DNA of 64,000 bases from Vondammii sp040505895 (GCA_040505895.1 JBEVXU010000004.1:114848-178847); one strand, 5' to 3'. Counted from the first letter of the stretch, positions 28,240-37,301 are shown. The notes: generated by a model not told the origin, from the letters alone. A program made the numbers and translations.

Positions 28240-28277
28240 CTTAATCTAAAGCCTATCAGCATGTCGTGATCACAGCA

Positions 28278-28319
28278 TGTAAATCTTTTGTAAATTTTCC
28301 TGCAGCATCTTTTACAAAA
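28278..28319. promoter_or_regulatory. Candidate response-regulator binding site between divergent operons
   Basis: Direct repeat TGTAAAT at 28278-28284 and 28289-28295 (11-bp period), followed by an inverted TTTACAAAA at 28311-28319 that mirrors TTTTGTAAA at 28286-28294. It is the only strong symmetry in the 157-bp gap between the regulator gene and the PspA-like gene. Confidence 0.55.
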
Positions 28320-28396
28320 CCCTGTCTACTCCAGATCCATACTCACCCCTAGACTGAAGATACCAACAGATCAATTGAGAAAAAAGGAGTAGACAG

Positions 28397-28933
28397 ATGG
28401 CCCTTATCAATCGTGTATCACGGCTCTTTCAAGCCGATTTTCACGCCGTTCTCGACCGCATCGAAGAGCCGGAGTTGCTGCTCAGGCACGCGGTTCATGA
28501 GATGGAGGATGAACTCAACCGGGATGAACAGCGCAGCAAACTACTTGACCATGAAACGAAGCAGTTGCTCCAGCGCAGGCACAACATCGAACAGTCTCTC
28601 AACAGTATAGAAGGGGAGCTGGATATCTGTTTCGAGGCTGACAACGAAGAGCTGGCCCGCACCCTGATAAAACGCAAACTGGAGTCGCAAAGGGCAGTCA
28701 GTTTTCTTCACAGAAGAGAGGAGAGCCTGGGTCATTCACTCGAAGATCTCAACACAGGTATCAGGGAGAACCGTAGCCGACTGGAGAGTATGCGGCAGAA
28801 AGCGGATCTACTGGCGGAGAGCAACAAACACACTACTAATGAAACCCTCTTCGATACTACCGAATTCAGCATCGACAAAGCAGATGTGGAAATAGCACTT
28901 CTGCGGGAAAAGCAGAAAAGGAGCAAGTCATGA
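28397..28933 (+). CDS. PspA/IM30-family protein
   Basis: 178 residues, almost entirely charged alpha-helix or coiled coil, beginning MALINRVSRLFQADFHAVLDRIEEPELLL, the typical PspA N-terminal amphipathic helix followed by helix 1. PspA/ESCRT-III-like proteins coat and repair stressed membranes. It is shorter than E. coli PspA (222), lacking the last helices. An AAAGGAG ribosome site precedes the ATG. It heads an operon: PspA-like, membrane protein (ATGA overlap), VWA protein. No pspF, pspB or pspC is nearby; the divergent two-component pair replaces the classical control. Confidence 0.88.
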   Translation: MALINRVSRLFQADFHAVLDRIEEPELLLRHAVHEMEDELNRDEQRSKLLDHETKQLLQRRHNIEQSLNSIEGELDICFEADNEELARTLIKRKLESQRAVSFLHRREESLGHSLEDLNTGIRENRSRLESMRQKADLLAESNKHTTNETLFDTTEFSIDKADVEIALLREKQKRSKS

Positions 28934-29499
28934 AAACGGCAACATTTACCGATGGGGTAGTTATTGCTGTTACAGCCGCAGTGGTCGGCACCCTGCTATT
29001 CACCCTTATCAATACGATTCTGCCCGTTGAAGCAGCTCTGTATCTTCTCATTACGGTTGGCACCGCTCTCTATCTGATCTATTTGCTGAAACGGAGCACT
29101 CAATCGGTCGGCCGCATCGTCATCCTTACGCTCTGGTTGTCAGCAAGTATGGTTGCCTGGTTCAGCGGGGTACAACTACCCCTCTACCTGCTGTTGCAGA
29201 TAGTCATGATTTGGCTGACGCGCTCCCTCTATTTCTATAGCAGCCTACTCCCGACCCTGGCAGATCTTGGATTGAACATACTCGCACTGGCGGCGGCCTA
29301 CTGGGTACTTATCCAGACCCAGAGTATTGCTCTAACCCTCTGGAGCTTCTTTCTAACCCAAGCACTATTTGTCTATATTCCGCCAAGCATGAAGGAGAAA
29401 ACCACATCAACCGGGCATACCCAGACCAAGACAGACCGTTTTAACCAGGCACACCAAGCCGCCCAGGCTGCTGTAAGAAAACTTTCGGCCAACCACTGA
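28930..29499 (+). CDS. Multi-pass membrane protein in PspA-VWA operon
   Basis: 189 residues with about six hydrophobic segments filling residues 10-155, then a hydrophilic, Lys/Gln-rich tail of about 35 residues. Its ATG overlaps the PspA stop (ATGA), showing translational coupling. I do not recognise a family. Inference from position: the membrane partner that recruits the PspA-like coat or links it to the periplasmic VWA protein. Confidence 0.85.
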   Translation: MKTATFTDGVVIAVTAAVVGTLLFTLINTILPVEAALYLLITVGTALYLIYLLKRSTQSVGRIVILTLWLSASMVAWFSGVQLPLYLLLQIVMIWLTRSLYFYSSLLPTLADLGLNILALAAAYWVLIQTQSIALTLWSFFLTQALFVYIPPSMKEKTTSTGHTQTKTDRFNQAHQAAQAAVRKLSANH

Positions 29500-29515
29500 T
29501 TATCAGGAGAAGATA

Positions 29516-30730
29516 ATGAAACAGAAAATGATTGCAGTAGCACTTTTCGCAGCCACCACGGCAACAGTGGCACTCTTCCCACATATTGGCAGCGTCAATG
29601 CTGTCACTGCCACAACCCAACAACTGCCGATTGCACCGGTCACCCTCCCGATCATCCAGGAGAAGGCTGCGATTGAGGTGGTGTTTGTACTCGATACCAC
29701 CGGCAGTATGGGTGGTCTGATCGATGCCGCCAAGGAGAAGATCTGGTCCATCGCCTCCAATATGGCATCAGCCAACAACGCCCCCGATATCAGAATGGGG
29801 CTGGTCGCCTACCGTGATCGTGGTGACAAGTATGTCACCCGTGTCAGCGACCTGTCGGAAGATCTCGACTCGATGTACGCCACCCTTATGGACTTCGAAG
29901 CTGCAGGCGGTGGCGACGGCCCGGAGAGTGTCAATCAGGCCCTTGATGACGCCGTTAACAAAATCTCATGGAGTGATAATCAGCAGACCTACAAAGTGCT
30001 CTTTCTGGTCGGTGATGCACCGCCCCACATGGATTATCAAGACGATGTAAAGTACCCGGAAACCATTGCCAAGGCAAAGTCGAAAGATATCTTTGTCAAC
30101 GCTATTCAGTGTGGAGAGAACCGCTCCACCACACAAAAATGGCGGCAGATGGCCCAGTTGGGTGATGGCCGCTACTTCCAGGTCGAGCAGGATGGTGGAG
30201 CAATCGCCGTCACCACGCCTTTCGACCGTGAACTCGCCACCCTCTCAGCCAAGCTCGATGAGACACGCCTCTACTACGGCAGTGCCGAGGAGAAGGTGAA
30301 ACAGCAGCGGAAAACTGCAGCCACGGATAAGCTCCATGCAGGTGCTTCTATCGCATCCCGTGCCCGCAGGGCAACCTATAACTCATCTGAGAGCGGCAAG
30401 AAGAATTTCCTTGGTGAGGGAGAACTGGTTGACGATATTACTGACGGCAAGGTGAATATAGAGGACATTAATCCCGAGATGCTGCCCGAACCTATGCAAG
30501 CGATGGCACCGGAGGAGCAAAAAGCAGTTATTGCCAACAGAGCACAACAACGCCGGGAGCTTCAACAACAGATCCAAGCACTATCAGAGAAGCGTAGCGG
30601 TTTTATCAAAGAGAAAGTTGAGGAGAGTGAGGGTGTGGAAGATTCCCTGGACTACAAGCTCTTCAGTACCATCAAGGATCAGGCGGGAAAAAAGGGACTG
30701 GAGTATCGTAGCGAAACTCCAGCTTATTAG
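29516..30730 (+). CDS. Secreted VWA-domain protein
   Basis: 404 residues. An N-terminal signal peptide (about 1-27) is followed by a von Willebrand factor A domain (about 55-240) whose MIDAS motif is DTTGSMGGL. The other metal ligands are in the MGLVAYRDRGD and GDGPESVNQ regions. The C-terminal third is polar with a Gln/Glu-rich coiled coil (about 325-375). VWA domains bind partners through a divalent cation; in bacteria they often act as metal-dependent scaffolds for envelope complexes. It starts 16 bp after the membrane protein gene with AGGAGAAG as ribosome site. The ligand is unknown. Confidence 0.88.
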   Translation: MKQKMIAVALFAATTATVALFPHIGSVNAVTATTQQLPIAPVTLPIIQEKAAIEVVFVLDTTGSMGGLIDAAKEKIWSIASNMASANNAPDIRMGLVAYRDRGDKYVTRVSDLSEDLDSMYATLMDFEAAGGGDGPESVNQALDDAVNKISWSDNQQTYKVLFLVGDAPPHMDYQDDVKYPETIAKAKSKDIFVNAIQCGENRSTTQKWRQMAQLGDGRYFQVEQDGGAIAVTTPFDRELATLSAKLDETRLYYGSAEEKVKQQRKTAATDKLHAGASIASRARRATYNSSESGKKNFLGEGELVDDITDGKVNIEDINPEMLPEPMQAMAPEEQKAVIANRAQQRRELQQQIQALSEKRSGFIKEKVEESEGVEDSLDYKLFSTIKDQAGKKGLEYRSETPAY

Positions 30731-30738
30731 TGAGCATC

Positions 30739-30769
30739 AGCCGGCTCGGATATTTTGTCCGAGCCGGCT
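30739..30769. terminator. Strong stem-loop after VWA gene
   Basis: Perfect 12-bp stem AGCCGGCTCGGA / TCCGAGCCGGCT with a 7-base loop, 8 bp after the VWA stop and between convergent genes. There is no T-run after it, so it could be a bidirectional terminator or a processing and stability hairpin. Confidence 0.65.
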
Positions 30770-30805
30770 TACTTACCCCTTATCTCGTGCATTTCCAGAT
30801 AGGCG

Positions 30806-31570
30806 CTATTTACCGAATAGCCCTTTCAACTGGTCACCCGCTCCACCCAGGCTCTCTTTAACCTTTTCAGTAGAGCCACCAGCCTTCTCTTTCAGAGCGG
30901 CACCGACATCTTTCAGCTTACTCAGATCCAATTTACCGACAGCAGAGCCTACTCCCTTGGTAAGACTGGAGATCACCTGCTGCGCCACCTCTTCAGCTGA
31001 AGCACCACCACTCTTCTTACCGATATCCTTGAGGTGAATCTTAGGCAGTGGTGCACTCAGAGGTTTACCCCCCGTCAATGCAGAGGTCACCGCGATAGTA
31101 CCGTCATTGATGTAGAGATTCTCAATAATCAGTTTTGGGCCGGCACTTTCGGACGATTCAGAGGTGCTTGAACCTCCCCCCCCGGCAACATTCTTCTTGA
31201 TCACATCGAAGTTACTGCCTTCCTTACCAAATTCATAGTTAACCGACGGCTTGTCGATCACGATCTCCTTAATCACAATGGTATCTGAGGTTAGCGTTTC
31301 TGCATCCAGCTTAACCTTGATCTGACCAAGAGAGATCGCTTTGTTGCTGGAAAATCCAGCAGGATTGGCCACCGAAAGGCCCTTCAGCGCCCCTTGGGCA
31401 TCACCAAGACTGATGCTGACCCCATCTACTTTTACCTGAGTTTTTGTGGTTTTAGTGCCAACCTCTTCGATGGCGGTCTGGACAATTGAATCCAGTGAGC
31501 TGACAAAAAAGAGCATTGCCACCCCTATCAAAACAATGAGTGCGACGACTCCGATGATCACTTTTTTCAC
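30806..31570 (-). CDS. AsmA-like/DUF748-type anchored periplasmic protein
   Basis: 254 residues from a GTG at 31570, chosen because AGGGGG lies eight bases upstream and the membrane segment then starts at residue 3 (KKVIIGVVALIVLIGVAML). The rest is periplasmic beta-rich sequence of the AsmA/DUF748 type (VKVDGVSISLGDAQGALKGL, then LIIENLYINDGTIAV), with a Ser/Gly linker and a Lys/Gly-rich helical tail. AsmA-like proteins help lipid transport or outer-membrane assembly. Convergent with the VWA gene. A longer reading to 31618 lacks a good ribosome site. Confidence 0.8.
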   Translation of the reverse strand: MKKVIIGVVALIVLIGVAMLFFVSSLDSIVQTAIEEVGTKTTKTQVKVDGVSISLGDAQGALKGLSVANPAGFSSNKAISLGQIKVKLDAETLTSDTIVIKEIVIDKPSVNYEFGKEGSNFDVIKKNVAGGGGSSTSESSESAGPKLIIENLYINDGTIAVTSALTGGKPLSAPLPKIHLKDIGKKSGGASAEEVAQQVISSLTKGVGSAVGKLDLSKLKDVGAALKEKAGGSTEKVKESLGGAGDQLKGLFGK

Positions 31571-31578
31571 GGCAATAT

Positions 31579-31584
31579 CCCCCT
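31579..31584 (-). promoter_or_regulatory. Ribosome site deciding the AsmA-like start
   Basis: AGGGGG on the minus strand, eight bases before GTG at 31570. It supports the GTG start over an upstream Met at 31618. Confidence 0.6.
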
Positions 31585-31730
31585 GATTGGTTGCCACTAT
31601 TTTATTACTGCCTATCAATGATAACTTACATGTGGCACAAGTGCTTTATCAACATGATAGTGCATGAGGGGTGAACAAGATTTCCACTACAATTTTGTGC
31701 AATAGAACAAAACAACAGAGAGCCCATAAC

Positions 31731-32051
31731 ATGAACTCAAAAATCCTACCCGCACTTCTCATCCTGGGTGCTGTAGTTACCGTCTCTTTCATGATCAAAC
31801 TGATGAGTGATATGAGTGGATCAATGACCGAAATGACTCACCACATAAGCTCCCTTACCAAAGACGTCTCTTCCATGAACCGAACTATGAGCAAAATGTC
31901 GCTCTCGACTACAGCAATGAGCGAGAGCATGGTCCGTATGGAGTCAAGCATTAAAGATATGGGGCAGGCCTTGGGTCAGGGCAGTAAACAGATGCAGCAG
32001 TGGAATCCAGGGCAGATGATGCCGAATGTGTTGCCCGGGACCAAGCGCTAA
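31731..32051 (+). CDS. Small methionine-rich membrane-anchored coiled-coil protein
   Basis: 106 residues from the ATG at 31731 (MNSKILPALLILG). An earlier Met 20 codons upstream would put a polar stretch before the membrane segment. One N-terminal membrane helix (about 5-24) is followed by a helix of about 65 residues. Sixteen of the 106 residues are Met, spaced mostly at 3-4 and 7 residues, so Met lines a coiled-coil seam. Ser/Thr fill most other positions. No family is recognised. First gene of an apparent operon with a thioredoxin-like protein and a beta-propeller protein. Confidence 0.72.
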   Translation: MNSKILPALLILGAVVTVSFMIKLMSDMSGSMTEMTHHISSLTKDVSSMNRTMSKMSLSTTAMSESMVRMESSIKDMGQALGQGSKQMQQWNPGQMMPNVLPGTKR

Positions 32052-32138
32052 TAACGCTGATACAGAAAGTGTGGGTATTGGCAACCACTTTCTATTCCAC
32101 TACTCTTGGTCGAACTGCTTCAATCAATGGTAACCACC

Positions 32139-32660
32139 ATGAAAAACAGCTACAAAATCAGATGGCCAAAAACTGTGCTGCAGAGTGTAGCCATACTATT
32201 CGGCTTTACCCTCTTCACTCAGGTACAAGCGGCGCCTCCTGAAGGCTATAACTTCCTCTCTTATGGAGAGGCAATGGTCAAAGCCAGAGAGGAGAGCAAA
32301 CCGGTCTTTCTCTATTATGGCCGCTATGGCTGCAGCACCTGCCGCAAAATGCACAAAGAGGTGTTTAGTAATAAAGAGATAGAGCAGCGATACAACAACC
32401 ACTACATCCTGGCTTATGTGGATACCGAAAGCGGTAACCGCATCACCCTGCCAAATGGTGAGCGTATCACCGATATGCAGTTTGCCACCCGCTCAAGAAT
32501 TCTCGGTACACCTACCTTTATTTTTAAAAACCCGGATGAGACGGAACTGCTCAATTTCGCAGGCTTCAGAACTATTGAAAGGATGAAGCAGTACGACGAC
32601 TACATCAATGGCGGCCACCATAAAACAACAAGTTTTAAAGCATATAAAGCAGCCCAATGA
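32139..32660 (+). CDS. Secreted thioredoxin-like protein (CSTC active site)
   Basis: 173 residues from the ATG at 32139. Mets at 32106 and 32127 are possible but add non-signal-like residues. A signal peptide (about 1-31, ending TQVQA) is followed by a thioredoxin fold with YGRYGCSTCRKMHKEVF as the CxxC site and a cis-Pro in GTPTFIF. It belongs to the thioredoxin-related SoxW/DUF255-like group, acting on periplasmic disulfides. Its stop overlaps the start of the propeller gene (ATGA). Confidence 0.85.
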   Translation: MKNSYKIRWPKTVLQSVAILFGFTLFTQVQAAPPEGYNFLSYGEAMVKAREESKPVFLYYGRYGCSTCRKMHKEVFSNKEIEQRYNNHYILAYVDTESGNRITLPNGERITDMQFATRSRILGTPTFIFKNPDETELLNFAGFRTIERMKQYDDYINGGHHKTTSFKAYKAAQ

Positions 32661-33874
32661 GATACGCAACCCTTCTGATACCGCTGTTACTGTTACCACT
32701 GCCGTTGCAGGCGGCTCCCCAATGGCAGTTCTCTGAAAAGATCGCGGTCACCGAAAAACCACTGCCCGGTCGCTTTCATCATCTCGATTCGGCCGGACGC
32801 AGAAGCGTTGCTCTTTCCGGTGATCAGGTGGCAGTCACCTGGGAAGATAACCGCAGTGGTAAGCCCCAAATCTACTACGCCGTCAAATCAGTAGAGAGTA
32901 GCTCCTTCAGCTCACCGATACAGATCAGTAATAACAGAGATGCCTATGAGCCTGCTATAGCGGGGGTAAGTAACGGTAACTTTATTCTTGTTTGGGAAGA
33001 AGACGGCGCTGTGGTTGCCAGAACAGCCAAAGGTGCCAGACTTGGCCCTGTCGCTAAACTATCCAATAGTGCAGCAGGCCACGCCACCACCGACAGCTTC
33101 AATGGCAAGGCCTACATTGCATGGAGGGAGAAGCGGGGGCGCTATCCCAATATTCACTTCACTCAAGTTACAACTGACAAAACAGGAGTGCTTACGGTCA
33201 GCAACACCATTCCTGTCGAACCTGACAGCATCAACGCACCTCAACTCTATCCAACCATCGCAGCCGGTGCCGCCGGTATAGCTATTGCGTGGGAAGACCG
33301 CCGGGAGGGCCATACCCGTCTACTCTTCAGTCACACAACTGATGGAAAAACTTTCTCAGAGCCCGGCAACCTCAATAAATTTCGCTCCAACCGTAACGAA
33401 TACGACAAGGGTAATGGTGTCACCCGCGTTGCTATAGCCGCCTTTGGTGAAGATGAGATTGTCGCCACCTGGATGGATAAACGCCGCAGCAAAACAGGCT
33501 ACGGCATCTACGCTTCTCTCGGCTATGACGGCGGAGAAGAGTATGGACCAAACGAGAGAGTACAGGGGAAGAGCGGAGACAAACTGCCCCACTACAACCC
33601 CACTGTGGCAGGCAATTCGGTCGGCGCCATGATTGTTGCCTGGGACGACTACCGAAGCAAGACATCAGATATCCAGCTAAGCACCTATACAGACGATATG
33701 GAGTGGAGCGAGGATTTCACCCCACCGGTTGCCTCAGGCCCAGGGGAACAGTCCAACCCAAGCATTGCCATGGACGAAGCCGGCAACCTGCACTTGGTCT
33801 GGATCGAGGCCAGTGAAATGGGGAAGCCCAGCCAAATATGGTACGCATCAGCGGTGCCCTCTGAACGGGAATAA
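32657..33874 (+). CDS. Secreted sialidase-fold beta-propeller protein (BNR-like repeats)
   Basis: 405 residues. A signal peptide (about 1-19, ending LQAA) is followed by about six repeats of the form VTWEDNRSG, VWEEDG, IAWEDRREG, TWMDKR, AWDDYR and VWIEASE. These are Asp-box-like blades of a six-bladed propeller. No catalytic Arg triad or nucleophile Tyr of sialidases can be assigned, so a binding role is as likely as hydrolysis. The start overlaps the thioredoxin stop by four bases (ATGA), so the two are co-translated. No cysteine is evident in the mature part, so the propeller is not itself an obvious disulfide substrate. Confidence 0.82.
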   Translation: MRYATLLIPLLLLPLPLQAAPQWQFSEKIAVTEKPLPGRFHHLDSAGRRSVALSGDQVAVTWEDNRSGKPQIYYAVKSVESSSFSSPIQISNNRDAYEPAIAGVSNGNFILVWEEDGAVVARTAKGARLGPVAKLSNSAAGHATTDSFNGKAYIAWREKRGRYPNIHFTQVTTDKTGVLTVSNTIPVEPDSINAPQLYPTIAAGAAGIAIAWEDRREGHTRLLFSHTTDGKTFSEPGNLNKFRSNRNEYDKGNGVTRVAIAAFGEDEIVATWMDKRRSKTGYGIYASLGYDGGEEYGPNERVQGKSGDKLPHYNPTVAGNSVGAMIVAWDDYRSKTSDIQLSTYTDDMEWSEDFTPPVASGPGEQSNPSIAMDEAGNLHLVWIEASEMGKPSQIWYASAVPSERE

Positions 33875-33989
33875 GCCGGTAATTCTATCCGCTAGGAATA
33901 CCCGGCGCTGACTTACTGAGACATAGTTACCAATAAAATGATCTCCACTCCGACTCAACTAGATACCCTAACCACAGAAAGTGGATCCA

Positions 33990-36335
33990 CTATTCCTGAG
34001 AGACTCCGCAATAACGCTTCAGAATATCATTCAACGCCGGCTCATCAACCGGCTTGACCACACAGGCATCCAGTCCCTCATTCAGAAATTGCTCACGCTC
34101 TTCCGGCATAGCGTGGGCTGTCAGCGCCACAATGGGAGTGCGATATCCCTGCTCTTGTTGACGAATCCTCCTGGCCGCCTCGGTCCCGCTCATATTCGGC
34201 ATCTGTATATCCATCAGGATCAGATCGAAGCGCTGTTCCCTCGTCGCGTCAATGGCCTGTTGACCGTTTACCGCCTCGACAATTTCAGCGCCCTGCTCTG
34301 AGAGAATGGTCCTGGTCAACATCCGATTAATGTTATTGTCATCTACGATCAGAATATTGATCCCCTCATATCGCGGTGCAGATTGTGTGGAAGAGATGAC
34401 CGACGCCGTCTGGGTCTGCCCATCTGTAGAGCACTCCTGCAATAGATCCATCAATACCTTTTTAAGGGGGTAAAAGCCGATTACCCTTGGTAGAATCAAT
34501 GATGCTTTGAATCCTCCGTGGGAGGCGATACTCTCATCTGGACGATTGGTAAAAAGTACTGTCTCTATTCGCTCATTCTTCTCGAGTGAGATCAAAAGCG
34601 TCTTAATCCTCTCCTGCTCTTCCGCACATCCGCCGCCATTCACCAGCAGTAATCCGAACTCCGCTTCATGCTTCTCAGGAATCACCGCCTGCTCCAACAC
34701 CTGCACGGTGACCCCCATCCTCTGAAGGAGATGACTCAGTGTCTGACTGCCGATGGGATTGTGGTCATATACCCACGCATTAGTCCCCTGAAATAACTTG
34801 TCCGTATATTCATTGGCTTCCGTGGTTGACTGAGGCTCCGGCCTAACCGTAAACCAGAACAGCGCCCCCTCCCCTTCTGTACTCTCCACACCGATGGTAC
34901 CGCCCATCCCCTTCACCAACTGGCTGGAGATGGCCAAACCCAAACCCGTACCGCCAAAACGGCGAGTCATACTGCTGTCACCCTGAGAAAATGGTCTAAA
35001 CATCTGTTCCTGTAATGCTGCATCGATACCGATACCGCTGTCCCTGACGATGAAACGGAGCCCGCCTTCGGCAACATCATCGGCATCAGCTTCCACCCAG
35101 AGGGAGACCATGCCGCGCTCAGTGAACTTGATGGCGTTATCCAGCAGATTGGATATCACTTGCCGGAGTCGAACCCGATCCCCAATCCACCTCGACCCCA
35201 CATCCTTATGAATGCCGTGCACCAGCTCAAGTCCCTTATCCAGCGCTCTGGGCGCAAACATTGCCACTGTGGCATCGATAACCTCCAACAGATCAAATGG
35301 CTGCTCCTCAAACACCATGTAGCCCGCCTCGATCTTGGAGTAATCAAGGATCTCATCAATGATCACCTGGAGATTCTCAGCCGAGGCTGAAATGGTACGA
35401 GTGTACTCATCCTGTTGCCCTGTGAGAGAGGTACGCGAGAGTAGTCGGGTAAATCCCAGCACCCCATTCATCGGTGTCCGAATCTCATGGCTCATATTGG
35501 CAAGAAACCGGCTCTTGGCCTGATCCGATACCTCCGCTTTCTCCTTTGCCTCCAACAACTCGCTGGTACGTTCATAGACCAACAGTTCCAAATTCTTATT
35601 GTGCCAGCGCAGCTGCTCCTCTTTCTTGTCCACAGCCAGGTGCATGGACTCCAGACTCTTTTTCAAACGATCGATTTCATCGTATTTCAAAATATGAAAG
35701 ATACTTTTCGGGTGAGCGGAATCTGTCACCTGTTCAGTATCAACGGGCGAGTCGTGGGTTGAGTCACCCTGCAATACCCGATTCGATGCAATCCGCTCCG
35801 CGTAGTCAGTCAACCCTTCTACAGGCTTCAACACCGTTCTACGCAAAATCACTATAAGCACAAAGCCCAGCACAAAGGTGATCAACACAAATGAATTGCG
35901 AACATCCCGCTTCCTGCTAGCCAAATGCATCGTGCCATCACGATTGGAGAGGATAAGATGTACCTCCCCAAGCTTTGTGCCGGACGTACCGTCTGCTGCG
36001 GGAATAATGATCTCAGCCTGAAACCTGGATCCACTTTCACCACGCCCCGCATGATAAGCTGCAACCACCCGCTCTTTATGCACCACTTCCATAGAGAGAG
36101 CGTTTGGGTTTTGACTTCCGATGGTTTCAAGGACCGTCTCAAGTACCGGATAATCCTCCATCAACAGGCTCTCAATACTAAAAGCCGCAACCACCTGTGC
36201 CAGAGCGTTTCCCTGTTTATCCAACAGGTTCCTAAGGCTCTGCTGCTCATTGGATACAGAAAACCAGCCAAAGAGGGAGAGTAGAAAAACCAATACTGCA
36301 AGGATAATCGAAAGAATCTTGAGCGAGAGACTCAT
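33990..36335 (-). CDS. Hybrid sensor histidine kinase with C-terminal receiver
   Basis: 781 residues: membrane segment at about 8-28, periplasmic domain, second segment near 148-166, a HAMP-like stretch and coiled coil, HisKA with His283 in NMSHEIRTPMNG, HATPase_c with FGGTGLGLA, a degenerate receiver-like region (about 490-620), and an intact receiver with Asp709 in LILMDIQMPNMSG. There is no Hpt domain, so a separate phosphotransfer protein or regulator is needed. Its ATG overlaps the stop of the PhnD-like gene (ATGA). The binding protein is therefore probably the ligand sensor for this kinase, as in TorT/TorS-type systems. Confidence 0.9.
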   Translation of the reverse strand: MSLSLKILSIILAVLVFLLSLFGWFSVSNEQQSLRNLLDKQGNALAQVVAAFSIESLLMEDYPVLETVLETIGSQNPNALSMEVVHKERVVAAYHAGRGESGSRFQAEIIIPAADGTSGTKLGEVHLILSNRDGTMHLASRKRDVRNSFVLITFVLGFVLIVILRRTVLKPVEGLTDYAERIASNRVLQGDSTHDSPVDTEQVTDSAHPKSIFHILKYDEIDRLKKSLESMHLAVDKKEEQLRWHNKNLELLVYERTSELLEAKEKAEVSDQAKSRFLANMSHEIRTPMNGVLGFTRLLSRTSLTGQQDEYTRTISASAENLQVIIDEILDYSKIEAGYMVFEEQPFDLLEVIDATVAMFAPRALDKGLELVHGIHKDVGSRWIGDRVRLRQVISNLLDNAIKFTERGMVSLWVEADADDVAEGGLRFIVRDSGIGIDAALQEQMFRPFSQGDSSMTRRFGGTGLGLAISSQLVKGMGGTIGVESTEGEGALFWFTVRPEPQSTTEANEYTDKLFQGTNAWVYDHNPIGSQTLSHLLQRMGVTVQVLEQAVIPEKHEAEFGLLLVNGGGCAEEQERIKTLLISLEKNERIETVLFTNRPDESIASHGGFKASLILPRVIGFYPLKKVLMDLLQECSTDGQTQTASVISSTQSAPRYEGINILIVDDNNINRMLTRTILSEQGAEIVEAVNGQQAIDATREQRFDLILMDIQMPNMSGTEAARRIRQQEQGYRTPIVALTAHAMPEEREQFLNEGLDACVVKPVDEPALNDILKRYCGVSQE

Positions 36336-37276
36336 GGCTTCGAATCAAACCGCTTGGAGGTCTCCATCCCCTCCCTGATCAGATCATAATCGGCATCCTC
36401 AGCCGGTAATAATCCGCTACGTTTGATCGCCTCCAGAGCCTTCTCATCACTCAACGTCAACAGGGCGGAGCCAAGGGCGGAAAGAATCGACCCATCAAGG
36501 TCTTCGCGAGCCACCCAAGGTTTGGTGACACAGGGAAATTCAACTATTTTGCGCAGCCCCTTCTTCTCAGCGTACTTGTTGTAGGTGTTCTCATTGGTGG
36601 CACCCGCATCGTAGCTTTTTGAAGCTACTGCAAATGCCACCTTGTCATGTCGCCCCAGATAAGTGTGACCAGCGAGGTTATCGGCCCGGATGCCTGCTTT
36701 CACCAAGGCAGCCTGAGCAAGATAACGGCCGGTGGTGGAACTCCTGCTGCCAAAGGCGAAACGTTTACCTTTCAGATCATTAAGAGATCGAATGGAAGAG
36801 TCCAAAGGCACCGAGATCACCCCACTGAACCACTTTTTCCCATTGTTGCTCTCCATCGCCAGCAGGTGAATTCCCGGGTTCTTCTGCTTGGCCAAAACAT
36901 AGCTGACCGGACCGAAACGAACGAAATCCACCCACCCTTCCACCAATGCATGGATCGCGTCGTCATAGGTGGGAAAGATCCTCATCCTGATCTTGTGAGG
37001 AACTCCCTTGCGGGCAAGCTTCCATTCCAGATGCTCCAGGAGCGGACGCATCTTTTTTATCATCTCGGTAGAGCGGATATGTGCATACACCCCGAATGAG
37101 AGGGTCTGCCCGGAAGTAGCTGCACCGTTGGAGGTTTCAGCCGATACGGCTATCGCCGACAGAGGAGAGTAGAGGGGGAGCAGTAGGAGAATGGAGAGAA
37201 TACTGGAGAGACGTGTACGACCAACGGCCGTCGAAAAGGTAAAAAAAATCCTTTGCCACAGAAAACAGATAACCAA
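36332..37276 (-). CDS. PhnD-like periplasmic binding protein (sensor accessory)
   Basis: 314 residues with a signal peptide or anchor (about 20-45) and a type 2 periplasmic binding fold of the phosphate/phosphite/phosphonate PhnD family (LSFGVYAHIRST, GKRFAFGSRSSTTGRYLA, KSYDAGATNENTY). No ABC permease or ATPase gene is adjacent. Coupling to the hybrid kinase by a four-base overlap points to signalling, not transport. The ligand could be an oxyanion or organic phosphonate; PhnD-like proteins that sense TMAO or similar solutes are also known. The start at 37276 is the first in frame and gives a long n-region; Met starts further in are possible. Confidence 0.85.
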   Translation of the reverse strand: MVICFLWQRIFFTFSTAVGRTRLSSILSILLLLPLYSPLSAIAVSAETSNGAATSGQTLSFGVYAHIRSTEMIKKMRPLLEHLEWKLARKGVPHKIRMRIFPTYDDAIHALVEGWVDFVRFGPVSYVLAKQKNPGIHLLAMESNNGKKWFSGVISVPLDSSIRSLNDLKGKRFAFGSRSSTTGRYLAQAALVKAGIRADNLAGHTYLGRHDKVAFAVASKSYDAGATNENTYNKYAEKKGLRKIVEFPCVTKPWVAREDLDGSILSALGSALLTLSDEKALEAIKRSGLLPAEDADYDLIREGMETSKRFDSKP

Positions 37277-37301
37277 TGCTATACCCCTGACTTGTCACTA
37301 A

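Noticed and set aside
31619..31730. CTATCA/TGATAG inverted repeat between divergent genes
   Set aside because: Six-base arms far apart; expected by chance.
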